Under the pieces are notes generated by a model. It was not told the origin of the DNA and did no database searches. It saw nothing but the letters and a program-made list of their open reading frames with translations. From Rugamonas fusca (GTDB taxonomy: Bacteria > Pseudomonadota > Gammaproteobacteria > Burkholderiales > Burkholderiaceae_D), in the NCBI RefSeq assembly GCF_014042365.1, contig NZ_JACEZS010000037.1:1-36878 (forward strand): 36,878 nt of DNA, given 5' to 3'. The translations under genes were made by a program, and so were the position numbers. Shown here in pieces: positions 24,286 through 32,849 of this stretch. Positions within the stretch are counted from its first letter, which is position 1. The number at the start of each line of letters is the position of its first letter.

Positions 24286-25599
24286 TTATGCCGCGCCGTC
24301 CAGGCGGATCATGCCGGCGGCCACGGTCTGGTGCGTCACTTCATCGATCAGGATGAAGGCGCCCGTGGCGCGGATGTCGGCATAGGCGTCGGCCGCCAGC
24401 GGCTGCTGCACGTTCACCGTGATGCGGGCGATGTCGTTCAGCTTCAGGCCGTCGGCGCTGTGGCGCTGCTGGGTGTTAATGTCCAGCACCGAGTCGATGG
24501 CCGTCACCTTGGCGCCAGTCTGGCGCGTGCCGTGCTTGATCCAGTACTTGCGGCGCAGATCCAGCGGTTCATCCGACATCCAGCACACGTCCGCGTTGAG
24601 CGTCTTGAGCAGGGTGGCCGGCTGTTCGGCGCTGGCCAGCAGGTCGCCGCGCGAGATGTCCAGGTACTCGTTGAGCAGCAGCGTGACGGACTGGCCCACC
24701 ACGGCCGACTGGTGCGAGCCTTCCAGCGTGACGATGTCCTTGACGGTGGCGCTCTGGCCCGATGGCTGCACCACCAGCTTGTCGCCCACGCTGACCTTGC
24801 CCGCCTCGATACGGCCCATGTAGCCGCGGAAGTCGTTCGCTTCGTGGCCGTTGTGGCGTGCCACCAGCTGTACCGGGAAGCGGAACGGCGCGTTGTGCGA
24901 TTCGTCGTACACGGACAGCGATTCGAGCAGTTCGATCAGGGTCGGACCCTGGTACCAGGCCAGCTTGTCGCTCTTTTCCACCACGTTGTCGCCGGTCAGG
25001 GCCGACAGCGGGATCGGGGTGATGTCCTTCAGGCCCAGCGTGGCGGCGAATTCGCCGTACGCCTTGACGATGCGGTCGTAGATAGCCTGGTCGTAGTTCA
25101 CCAGGTCCATCTTGTTGACGGCCACCACCACGTGCTCGATCTGCAGCAGGTGGGCGATGGTGGAATGGCGCTTGGTCTGGATCAGCAGGTCCACGCCGCC
25201 GTCCTCGCGCAGCTTGACCTTCGATACGTCGATCAGGATGATGACCGCGTCGGCCGTGGAGGCGCCCGTCACCATGTTGCGGGTGTACTGCTCGTGGCCC
25301 GGCGTGTCGGCGATGATGAACTTGCGCTTGGGCGTGGCGAAGTAGCGGTAGGCCACGTCGATCGTGATGCCTTGCTCGCGTTCCGCTTCCAGGCCGTCCG
25401 TCAGCAGCGACAGGTCGACCGTGTCGCCCACGGTGCGCTTGTGCTTGGAGCGCGACATGGCGTCCAGCTGGTCGGCGAAGATGCCTTTGCTGTCGAACAG
25501 CAGGCGGCCGATCAGGGTGCTCTTGCCGTCGTCGACGGAACCGGCGGTGATGAAGCGCAGCAGTCCGCGTTCGTTCAGTTTGTCAGTGTTTGCGTTCAT
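24286..25599 (-). CDS. cysN: Sulfate adenylyltransferase large (GTPase) subunit CysN
   Basis: CysN hydrolyses GTP to drive formation of adenylyl sulfate (APS) by CysD. The 437-residue protein is an EF-Tu-like GTPase with GSVDDGKST (20-28), DTPGHEQY (98-105) and NKMD (162-165), followed by two beta-barrel domains. It ends without an APS-kinase (CysC) extension, consistent with direct reduction of APS by the CysH type seen here. Its ATG shares one base with the cysD stop (TGATG). Confidence 0.96.
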   Translation of the reverse strand: MNANTDKLNERGLLRFITAGSVDDGKSTLIGRLLFDSKGIFADQLDAMSRSKHKRTVGDTVDLSLLTDGLEAEREQGITIDVAYRYFATPKRKFIIADTPGHEQYTRNMVTGASTADAVIILIDVSKVKLREDGGVDLLIQTKRHSTIAHLLQIEHVVVAVNKMDLVNYDQAIYDRIVKAYGEFAATLGLKDITPIPLSALTGDNVVEKSDKLAWYQGPTLIELLESLSVYDESHNAPFRFPVQLVARHNGHEANDFRGYMGRIEAGKVSVGDKLVVQPSGQSATVKDIVTLEGSHQSAVVGQSVTLLLNEYLDISRGDLLASAEQPATLLKTLNADVCWMSDEPLDLRRKYWIKHGTRQTGAKVTAIDSVLDINTQQRHSADGLKLNDIARITVNVQQPLAADAYADIRATGAFILIDEVTHQTVAAGMIRLDGAA

Positions 25600-26543
25600 C
25601 AGAAGTATCCTGCTTTTTTACGTTTTTCCATCGAGGCTTCGGAAGTCTGGTCGTCCATCCGGGTGGCGCCGCGTTCGGTGATCTGGGTGATGGCCGTTTC
25701 GGCGATGATCGCTTCCACCGTCGCCGCGTCCGAGGACACGGGGCAGGTGCACGAGATGTCGCCCACGGTGCGGAAGCGCACCACCTGGGTTTCCACCGTT
25801 TCGCCTTCGCGTGGCGGGGTCAGGTCCGTCAGCGGCACCAGCAGGCCGTTGCGGGGGATGACCTGGCGCTCATGGGCGAAGTAGATCGGCGGCAGTTCCA
25901 GCTTTTCGCGTGCGATGTACTGCCACACGTCCAGTTCGGTCCAGTTCGAGATCGGGAACACGCGCATGTTCTCGCCGGGGTGGACGCGGGTGTTATACAG
26001 GTCCCACAGTTCCGGACGCTGCGATTTCGGATCCCAGGCGCCGAATTCGTCGCGGAACGAGAAGATGCGTTCCTTGGCGCGGGCCTTTTCCTCGTCGCGG
26101 CGGGCGCCGCCGATGCAGGCGTCGAACTTGTGCTCGGCGATCGTTTCGAGCAGCGTGACGGCTTGCGCGGCGTTGCGCGAATCGGTGGCCGGGTTACGCA
26201 GGCGCACCGTGCCGCGCTTGATGGAGTCTTCCACCGAGCCGACGATCAGGCGTTCGCCCAGTTCGGCCACGCGCTTGTCGCGGAAGGTGATCACTTCCGG
26301 GAAGTTGTGGCCGGTGTCCACGTGCACCAGCGGGAACGGGAATTTACCGGGGCGGAAGGCCTTCTCGGCCAGGCGCAGCAGCACCACCGAGTCTTTGCCG
26401 CCCGAGAACAGCAGGGCGGGATTGGCGCATTCGGCCGCCACTTCGCGCATGATGTGGATGGCTTCCGATTCGAGCGCATCGAGGTGGCGCGCATTGACGT
26501 CGCCGAGGCCGCGCGCGGCGGTGTTATCAACTAGAGCATTCAT
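25599..26543 (-). CDS. cysD: Sulfate adenylyltransferase small subunit CysD
   Basis: CysD joins ATP and sulfate to give APS and pyrophosphate, with CysN. The 314-residue protein carries the N-type ATP-pyrophosphatase loop SGGKDS (47-52), VDTGHNFPE (near 75-83) and the C-terminal stretch CTCPVSSDAATVE, followed by a basic tail ending KKAGYF, typical of CysD. The ATG at 26541-26543 is 45 bases after cysH. It overlaps cysN by one base. Confidence 0.96.
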   Translation of the reverse strand: MNALVDNTAARGLGDVNARHLDALESEAIHIMREVAAECANPALLFSGGKDSVVLLRLAEKAFRPGKFPFPLVHVDTGHNFPEVITFRDKRVAELGERLIVGSVEDSIKRGTVRLRNPATDSRNAAQAVTLLETIAEHKFDACIGGARRDEEKARAKERIFSFRDEFGAWDPKSQRPELWDLYNTRVHPGENMRVFPISNWTELDVWQYIAREKLELPPIYFAHERQVIPRNGLLVPLTDLTPPREGETVETQVVRFRTVGDISCTCPVSSDAATVEAIIAETAITQITERGATRMDDQTSEASMEKRKKAGYF

Positions 26544-26588
26544 TGGACTGTGCCTATCTTCTTGATTCTGTGAGTCTGTCTGTGTGGC

Positions 26589-27305
26589 TTACGCGGCCAC
26601 GGATTTGATGCGTACCAGCTTGCCGTCCACCAGGTGCAGGCCGCACTCTTTCGAGTCCGGATTCTCCCACCACCAGCGGCCGGCGCGCACATCCTCGCCC
26701 GGCTCGATGGCGCGCGTGCAGGGCGCGCAGCCGATCGACGGATAACCCTGGTCGTGCAGCGCATTGTAAGGCACGTTGTTGGCGCGGATGTAATCCCACA
26801 CATCCTGCTCCGACCAGTCGGCCAACGGGTTGAACTTGATCATGCCATGCGCCGCGTCGTCTTCCTGCACGTGCAGTTCGGCGCGGGTGGCCGACTGCGC
26901 GCGGCGCTGTCCCGTCACCCAGGCCTTGTTGCCGGCCAGCGCGCGGCCCAGCGGTTCGACCTTGCGGATGCGGCAGCATTCGCGCCGCATCTCGATGCTG
27001 TCGTAGAAGGCGTTCAGGCCGTTCTGCGCCACGTAGGCTTCCACCGCTTCGGGCTGCGGCCGGTACAGCGCGATCTCGTAGCCGTAGGTCGCTTTCACCT
27101 TGTCCAGCATGGCCAGGGTTTCAGGGTGCAAGCGGCCGGTCTCCAGCGAGAAGATCCCGATCGGCAGTTTGGCCTTTAAAATCAGGTCGGTCAAGACCAT
27201 GTCCTCGGCCGCCAGGCTGGAGGCGAAAACGGCCGGCGTGAAGTCGGCGGCGATGCGCGCCAGCGTGGCGCTGGTGGCGGATACGAGGGAAGTCAGATCG
27301 CTCAT
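26589..27305 (-). CDS. cysH: Assimilatory APS reductase (Fe-S type CysH)
   Basis: The enzyme reduces adenylyl sulfate to sulfite with thioredoxin or a similar donor. The 238-residue protein has the two cysteine pairs that bind a [4Fe-4S] cluster, CC at 110-111 and CAPC at 193-196, and the catalytic ECGLH (cysteine 221). The cluster cysteines mark the APS-using subtype over the PAPS-using enterobacterial enzyme, and no cysC is present here. The start at 27303-27305 lies 11 bases after the DUF934 gene stop, with GGAG upstream. Confidence 0.94.
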   Translation of the reverse strand: MSDLTSLVSATSATLARIAADFTPAVFASSLAAEDMVLTDLILKAKLPIGIFSLETGRLHPETLAMLDKVKATYGYEIALYRPQPEAVEAYVAQNGLNAFYDSIEMRRECCRIRKVEPLGRALAGNKAWVTGQRRAQSATRAELHVQEDDAAHGMIKFNPLADWSEQDVWDYIRANNVPYNALHDQGYPSIGCAPCTRAIEPGEDVRAGRWWWENPDSKECGLHLVDGKLVRIKSVAA

Positions 27306-27316
27306 GGAGTCTCCTG

Positions 27317-27904
27317 TCAGATGCCGAAACCGACGTCGGTGCCGGCATTGGCTGCGCCCACTTCACGCACGTGGCGGCGGAACAGCGGCAGTTTCTGGTC
27401 CACTGAGGCCTGGTAGGTTTCCGAAAAATCGGTCAAGCCTTTCAGTGCATCGTGGATGTTGCGGTCGGGGCGGGTGGCGAAGGCGTCAAAGCCCACGCGC
27501 TGCATCGAGAACAGCTGGTCGCGCAGCACGTCGCCAATGGCGCGCAGTTCGCCCTGGTAGGCCAGGCGGGTGCGCAGGTTGTAGGCGATCGAGTAGCCGC
27601 GGCCGTCGGTGAACTTGGGGAAGTCCACGGCCACCAGGGCGAAGCGGCCCAGGTCCTCGCGCAGCGCTTCGGGGCGCTCGTCGCTGGCGATCCACACGCC
27701 GATCTCGCCGGCGGCGGCGCGCGCGGCCAGGGTCTCGCGCTGGGCCAGCCACACGGCTTGCGGCACGATCACTTTGCCGGCCGGGACGGCCACCGTGGCC
27801 GCGTCGGGTGCCGTTTCACCTTCGGCTGCGGTGCGCAGCACGAACCAGTCGTCTTCGACCACGGCACGGTGCTTGATGATCAGGTTTTTTACAGCTTCAG
27901 GCAT
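27317..27904 (-). CDS. DUF934 protein of the cys operon
   Basis: This 195-residue protein belongs to DUF934, a family of unknown biochemistry found almost only beside cysI and cysH in proteobacteria. A role in sulfite reduction, perhaps as an electron-transfer or assembly partner, is inferred from that context. Conserved-looking stretches are DFPKFTDGRGYS (about 93-104) and ELRAIGDVLRDQL (about 118-130). The ATG at 27902-27904 has GGAGA eight bases upstream and overlaps the end of cysI by eight bases. An in-frame TTG at 27919 is less likely. Confidence 0.9.
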   Translation of the reverse strand: MPEAVKNLIIKHRAVVEDDWFVLRTAAEGETAPDAATVAVPAGKVIVPQAVWLAQRETLAARAAAGEIGVWIASDERPEALREDLGRFALVAVDFPKFTDGRGYSIAYNLRTRLAYQGELRAIGDVLRDQLFSMQRVGFDAFATRPDRNIHDALKGLTDFSETYQASVDQKLPLFRRHVREVGAANAGTDVGFGI

Positions 27905-29588
27905 ATTCGTCTTCTCCAATCAGTCGGCCGGCATCAGCAATCGGCGTGGCGTACACGTGTTCCTTGAACGGGGTCACGCCGATGCGCGCCACCGTGTCGG
28001 CGAAGTGTTCGTCTTCAAAGCGCTCGCGCAGGTAGACCTGCAGCAGGCGGTCTATCACTTCCGGCATTTGCAGCGCCGAGAACGATGGGCCGATGATCTT
28101 GCCGATGGCCGCGTTGTTGCCTTGCGCGCCGCCGATCGAGACCTGGTACCACTCGCTGCCATCCTTGTCCACGCCCAGCACGCCGATGCTGCCCACGTGA
28201 TGGTGGCCGCAGGCGTTGATGCAGCCCGAAATATTCAGTTCGATCTCGCCGATGTCGTGCTGGTAGTCGATGTTGTCGAAGCGCTCGGCGATGGCGGCGG
28301 CGATCGGGATCGACTTGGCGTTGGCCAGCGAGCAGAAGTCGCCGCCGGGGCAGCAGATCATGTCCGTCAGCAGGCCGATGTTGGGGGTGGCCAGCGCGTG
28401 CGCCTTGGCTTCCTGCCACACCTTGAACAGCTGCGCTTGCTCGACGTCGGCCAGGATGATGTTCTGCTCGTGCGTGACGCGCAGCTCACCGAAGCTGTAG
28501 CGGTCGGCCATGTCGGCCATGAAGTCCATCTGCTCGGCGGTGGCGTCGCCCGGCGGCACGCCGGTCTTTTTCAGCGACAGCACCACGGCCGCATAGCCGG
28601 GTACCTTGTGCGGGCGCACGTTGCGCTTGAGCCAGTTGGCGAAGGCCTTGTTGTCCGCATGCTCGGCCTGCACGTCGATGTTGGCCAGGGTCTTGTAGGC
28701 GGGCGGCTGGAAGTAGGCGATCACGCGCGCCATTTCCTCGTCCGTCAGGGTTTCCGGGCCATCCTTCAGGTCTTGCCATTCCTCTTCCACCTGGCGCGCG
28801 AATTCCTCCACGCCCAGCGCCTTCAGCAGGATCTTGATGCGGGCCTTGTACTTGTTGTCGCGGCGGCCGTACTGGTTGTAGACGCGCATCACGGCTTCCG
28901 TGTAGGTCAGCAAGTGGCGCCATGGCAGGAACTCGCGGATCACGCTGCCGATGATGGGGGTGCGGCCCAGGCCGCCACCGACCATGAACTTGAAGCCGAT
29001 TTCGCCTTCGGCGTTGCGCACCACGGTCAGGCCGATGTCGTGCACGGCGATGGCGGCCCGGTCTTGCTCGGCGCCGTTGATGGCGACCTTGAATTTCCGC
29101 GGCAGGGCGATGAATTCAGGGTGGAAGGTGCTCCACTGACGCAGCACTTCGGCGTAGGGACGCGGGTCGATGATCTCGTCGGCGGCCACGCCGGCGAACG
29201 GATCGGACGTGGTGTTGCGGATGCAATTGCCGGAGGTCTGGATGGCGTGCATCTGCACCGAGGCCAGCTCGGTCAGGATGTCGGGCGTCTGCTCCAGCTC
29301 GATCCAGTTGAACTGGATGTTCTGGCGCGTCGTGAAATGGCCATAGCCGCGGTCGTACTTGCGGGCGATGTGGGCGAACATGCGCATTTGCTTCGAAGCC
29401 AGCAGGCCGTACGGCACGGCGATGCGCATCATGTAGGCGTGGCGCTGCATGTACAGGCCGTTTTGCAGGCGCAATGGCAGGAATTCGGCTTCGGTCAGCT
29501 CATCGGCCAGACGGCGCCGTACCTGGTCGCGGTACTGGGCAATGCGTTCGCGCACGATGAGGTGGTCGTATTGATCGTATTGGTACAT
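27897..29588 (-). CDS. cysI: Sulfite reductase hemoprotein (siroheme, Fe-S) CysI
   Basis: CysI reduces sulfite to sulfide in six one-electron steps. The 563-residue protein shows the nitrite/sulfite reductase repeat structure. It has the siroheme/[4Fe-4S] cysteines in CCPGGDFC (near 412) and GCINACGHHH (near 455-464), and the substrate-side stretch FTTRQNIQFNWIE (about 85-97). It is the first gene of the cys operon. The ATG at 29586-29588 has a purine-rich GGGAAGAAT upstream. No cysJ flavoprotein is nearby, so the electron donor is not evident from this window. The family also includes ferredoxin-type sulfite reductases. Confidence 0.93.
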   Translation of the reverse strand: MYQYDQYDHLIVRERIAQYRDQVRRRLADELTEAEFLPLRLQNGLYMQRHAYMMRIAVPYGLLASKQMRMFAHIARKYDRGYGHFTTRQNIQFNWIELEQTPDILTELASVQMHAIQTSGNCIRNTTSDPFAGVAADEIIDPRPYAEVLRQWSTFHPEFIALPRKFKVAINGAEQDRAAIAVHDIGLTVVRNAEGEIGFKFMVGGGLGRTPIIGSVIREFLPWRHLLTYTEAVMRVYNQYGRRDNKYKARIKILLKALGVEEFARQVEEEWQDLKDGPETLTDEEMARVIAYFQPPAYKTLANIDVQAEHADNKAFANWLKRNVRPHKVPGYAAVVLSLKKTGVPPGDATAEQMDFMADMADRYSFGELRVTHEQNIILADVEQAQLFKVWQEAKAHALATPNIGLLTDMICCPGGDFCSLANAKSIPIAAAIAERFDNIDYQHDIGEIELNISGCINACGHHHVGSIGVLGVDKDGSEWYQVSIGGAQGNNAAIGKIIGPSFSALQMPEVIDRLLQVYLRERFEDEHFADTVARIGVTPFKEHVYATPIADAGRLIGEDEYA

Positions 29589-29844
29589 ATTCTTCCCAAA
29601 AATTTGCTTGCTGGAGTGCCGGCACGTTCAGTGTAGGAGGAATTGCCGCATTTTCGAGCCGGTCACACCCGTAAATCAGTGTCACTCTTGCAACGAAGCC
29701 GTACAGCCATCCCCAAACTAGCTGCAATAGTAATAAACTTCGTCTTTATTCCATACGACTTAGTCTTTATTTGCTTATATACGTATTCGGTATAAGCTAG
29801 GGCGCAAACCACTTTTTGACGCGATTCCGGGGACTCGACCAGCA
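29589..29844. promoter_or_regulatory. Divergent cysI-cysB control region with a 21-base-period repeat
   Basis: The sequence ACTTnGTCTTTATT occurs at 29737-29750 and again at 29758-29771, so the copies are two helical turns apart on one DNA face. The surrounding 29725-29800 is AT-rich. A TATAAG box at 29791-29796 could be the cysB -10. LysR-type regulators such as CysB bind AT-rich sites of this sort, so the repeats are candidate CysB sites for cysI activation and cysB autoregulation. Binding is inferred. Confidence 0.55.
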
Positions 29845-30786
29845 ATGAACCTTCACCAACTGCGCTTTGTGCGCGAAGCCGTCCGCCAAAACTATAACCT
29901 GACTGACGCCGCCAAGGCCTTGTTTACGTCGCAGCCGGGGGTGTCCAAGGCCATTATCGAGCTGGAGGAGGAGTTGGGCGTGGACATCTTTACCCGGCAT
30001 GGCAAGCGTATCCGTGGCTTGACGGAACCGGGCCGGCTGGTGCTCGAGTCGGTCGAACTGATCATGCAGGAGATCGACAGCCTCAAGCGCATCGGCAAGG
30101 AATACGCGGCCCAGGACAGCGGCAGCTTCACCATCGCCACCACCCACACCCAGGCCCGCTACACTTTGCCCAAGGTGGTGCAGGCGTTCATGCAGAAATT
30201 CCCCAAGGTGCGCTTGTCTTTATTGCAGGGTAATCCCCAGCAGATCGCCGACATGGTGCAGCGCGACCAGGCCGACCTGGCTATCGCCACCGAGTCGATC
30301 GCCTCCATCAACGGCCTGATCACGCTGCCGTGCTACCAGTGGGAGCACGTGGTGGTGGTGCCGCCCGAGCATCCGCTGCTCAAGTCCAAGTCCATCACGC
30401 TGGAGGAAATTGCCGCTTTCCCCATCATCACTTACGATAGCGCCTTCGCCGGGCGCAGCAAGATCGACCACGCGTTCACCTTGCGCGGCCTCAAGCTCGA
30501 CGTGCTGCTGGAAGCTATCGATGCCGACGTGATCAAGACTTATGTCGAGCTGGGCATGGGCATTGGTATCATAGCGGGCATGGCGTTCGACGCCGAACGC
30601 GACAAGAACCTGCGCGCCATCTCGGCGGGCCACCTGTTTGGCATGAACGTGTCGCGCGTGGCCGTCAAGCAGGGCGCTTATTTGCGCAGCTACATCTACA
30701 CCTTTATCGAGTTGCTGGCCCCCACGCTCAACCGCAAGTTGATCGAGCAGGCCATGAGCGGCGAAAAAGATACTTACGAACTGTAA
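29845..30786 (+). CDS. cysB: LysR-type regulator of sulfur assimilation CysB
   Basis: CysB activates cysteine-biosynthesis genes when N-acetylserine or O-acetylserine is present. The 313-residue protein has an N-terminal winged helix-turn-helix (1-60, ending TRHGKRIRGLTEPG) and a C-terminal co-inducer domain (about 90-290). Family-specific stretches include TTHTQARYTLPKVV (near 99-112) and the end of the domain at EQAMSGEKDTYEL. It is transcribed away from the cys operon. A paralogous Cbl-like regulator is the alternative, but the position argues for CysB. Confidence 0.93.
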   Translation: MNLHQLRFVREAVRQNYNLTDAAKALFTSQPGVSKAIIELEEELGVDIFTRHGKRIRGLTEPGRLVLESVELIMQEIDSLKRIGKEYAAQDSGSFTIATTHTQARYTLPKVVQAFMQKFPKVRLSLLQGNPQQIADMVQRDQADLAIATESIASINGLITLPCYQWEHVVVVPPEHPLLKSKSITLEEIAAFPIITYDSAFAGRSKIDHAFTLRGLKLDVLLEAIDADVIKTYVELGMGIGIIAGMAFDAERDKNLRAISAGHLFGMNVSRVAVKQGAYLRSYIYTFIELLAPTLNRKLIEQAMSGEKDTYEL

Positions 30787-30831
30787 GGCACTGCAACTTC
30801 ATTACCTGAATTCATAGAAAAGAGTTTTAAC

Positions 30832-31482
30832 ATGATTACCAATCAGCTGGCCCAATATTACGCCGTCAACGCTGACAATTACGACCAGGTCTACGCTGAC
30901 GAGGCCCGCTTCGACGACCTCGACGATCTGCAGGAAATGATCGCCGAGCTGCTGGAAGGGCACACGGTGCTGGAACTGGCCTGCGGCACTGGCTACTGGA
31001 CCGAGCTGATCGCCGACGTGGCCGCCTCCGTGCACGCCACCGACGTGGTGCCGGAAATGCTGGCGCTGGCGCGCACGCGCGAACTCGACGACGAGATCGT
31101 CAGCTTCGGCGAGCTCGATGCGCTGAATCTGCCCGACAGCGTGGGCCAGTACACGGCCGTGTTCGCCGCCGGGTGGTGGTGCCACATCCGCCGCGAAGAC
31201 CAGGAGAAATACATCAAGCAGCTGCGCGCCAAGTTTGGCAAGGATGTGCTGCTGGTACTGCTCGACAGCAGCTATGTGGACGGCAGCAGTACCGTGATCG
31301 CCCGCACTGACGCGGAAGGCAACACCTACCAGATCCTCACGGCCGACGACGGCCAGCGCTACGAAGTGATGATGAACTATCCCAAGGACAGCGCCCTGCG
31401 CAAGCGGCTGGCCCCGTACGCGCGGGAAATCCGCGTCGAGCGGCTCGAACATTATTACCTGCTGAGCTGCCGCCTGAAGTAA
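30832..31482 (+). CDS. Class I SAM-dependent methyltransferase
   Basis: Residues 46-56 (VLELACGTGYW) are motif I of the Rossmann-type SAM-binding fold, and an acidic residue closes the second strand (ATDVVPEML, near 68-76). The 216-residue length suits a small-molecule methyltransferase, but the substrate cannot be read from the sequence. The ATG at 30832 follows a weak AGAAAAGAG purine stretch. It lies 45 bases after cysB and could be cotranscribed with it. A terminator follows. Confidence 0.88.
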   Translation: MITNQLAQYYAVNADNYDQVYADEARFDDLDDLQEMIAELLEGHTVLELACGTGYWTELIADVAASVHATDVVPEMLALARTRELDDEIVSFGELDALNLPDSVGQYTAVFAAGWWCHIRREDQEKYIKQLRAKFGKDVLLVLLDSSYVDGSSTVIARTDAEGNTYQILTADDGQRYEVMMNYPKDSALRKRLAPYAREIRVERLEHYYLLSCRLK

Positions 31483-31510
31483 GCGCCTGGCACGCTTTTC
31501 CCCGGCAAGC

Positions 31511-31542
31511 AAGCCGCTGACGTCCTGCGCAGCGGCTTTTTT
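31511..31542 (+). terminator. Intrinsic terminator after the methyltransferase gene
   Basis: AAGCCGCTG (31511-31519) pairs with CAGCGGCTT (31530-31538), followed by a T-rich stretch to 31542. Confidence 0.9.
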
Positions 31543-31674
31543 GTTGCTGATGTTGTAAGTGACGTGAAATTACAACAAAATGAGCGATGTCACATTGTTG
31601 AAGTATTTGGCAGGCAAGATTCGCCCCGTAGATTCTTTACGCCCCACTCTTTCAACTTACATAGAGAACATCAA

Positions 31675-32748
31675 GTGAAAAAACTTACTCTGGCAGCAAT
31701 GATCATCGCCGGCTTCGCCGTTAACGCGCACGCCCAATCGAACGTCACCATCTACGGCCTGGTCGATGCCGGCCTGGTCAGCGAGCGTGGCGGCGCCGCC
31801 GGCAGCGTGACCAAAGTGACCAGCGGCATCGGCAGCCAGTCGCGTCTGGGCTTCAAAGGCACGGAAGACCTGGGCAGCGGCCTGTCGGCCATCTTCCAGC
31901 TGGAAACCGGCGTCAAGATCGATGACGGCCAACTGGACAGCGCCAACACCATCTTCAACCGCCAGGCCTATGTCGGCCTGAAATCGAAAGATGCCGGCAC
32001 CCTGACCCTGGGTCGCCAGTACACCATGCTGTACAACGCCATGAGCCAGGTGGCCGATCCGTTCGGCGCCGGCTACGCTGGCAGCATCAAGAACCTGTTC
32101 GCCGCCAAGGGCGCCAACACCCGCACCAGCAACGCCATCGTGTATTCGACCCCGAGCTTCGATGGTTTCTCGGTGGATGGCCTGTACGCGCTGGGCGAGC
32201 AGGCTGGCAGCACCACGGCCGGTCGCCAGTTCGGCCTGGGCCTGAACTACGCCAACGGTCCGCTGTCGGCACGCCTGGTGTACAACAACAAGAACACCGA
32301 CACGGTCGGCAAGCCAACCATGGATACGTCGCGTAACACCCTGTTCGCGGTCAACTATGACTTCCAGGTCGCCAAGGCCTTCTTCGCCTATGGCGTCGAC
32401 AAGGGTCCGTTCAGCGCCGAGCTGCCAGTGGCGAATGCCTTTGGCTACAAGACCGCGCCGACCGCCAGCATCGACAGCAACGACCTGCTGATCGGCGCCC
32501 AGGTGCCGGTGACGGCCAACGACATGATCATGGCATCGTACATGCGCAAGAACGACAAGACCGTCCTGAACCAGGATGCGGACCAATGGGCTATCGGCTA
32601 CTCGCACCTGCTGTCCAAGCGTACCAACGCCTATGTTGCTTACGCCAAGATCAAGAACAAGAACGGCGCTGGCTACACCGTTGGCAACAACAACGAAGCC
32701 GGTTCGGGCGACAAGGCCTTCAACATCGGCATCCGTCACTCGTTCTAA
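31675..32748 (+). CDS. Gram-negative general porin
   Basis: This should be a trimeric outer-membrane beta-barrel channel of the Burkholderiales porin family. The 357-residue protein starts at a GTG (31675), preceded by AGAGAA, and has a 20-21 residue signal peptide (KKLTLAAMIIAGFAVNAHA). The mature protein begins QSNVTIYGLVDAGL and ends with a C-terminal phenylalanine (IRHSF), the usual barrel assembly signal. Alternating strands with aromatic belts and the LGRQYTMLYNAM loop near 114-125 fit the family. Pore selectivity is not readable. Codon use looks biased toward highly expressed genes. Confidence 0.93.
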   Translation: MKKLTLAAMIIAGFAVNAHAQSNVTIYGLVDAGLVSERGGAAGSVTKVTSGIGSQSRLGFKGTEDLGSGLSAIFQLETGVKIDDGQLDSANTIFNRQAYVGLKSKDAGTLTLGRQYTMLYNAMSQVADPFGAGYAGSIKNLFAAKGANTRTSNAIVYSTPSFDGFSVDGLYALGEQAGSTTAGRQFGLGLNYANGPLSARLVYNNKNTDTVGKPTMDTSRNTLFAVNYDFQVAKAFFAYGVDKGPFSAELPVANAFGYKTAPTASIDSNDLLIGAQVPVTANDMIMASYMRKNDKTVLNQDADQWAIGYSHLLSKRTNAYVAYAKIKNKNGAGYTVGNNNEAGSGDKAFNIGIRHSF

Positions 32749-32849
32749 GTTTGTTTGCTGAGGGCGGGCCGGCCCAGCCCGCCTGCTGGCATGCTTGCGC
32801 GCCGTCCGGCACACGCCTGGCGGCGCGTTGCGTTTACGCGGCGACGCCG

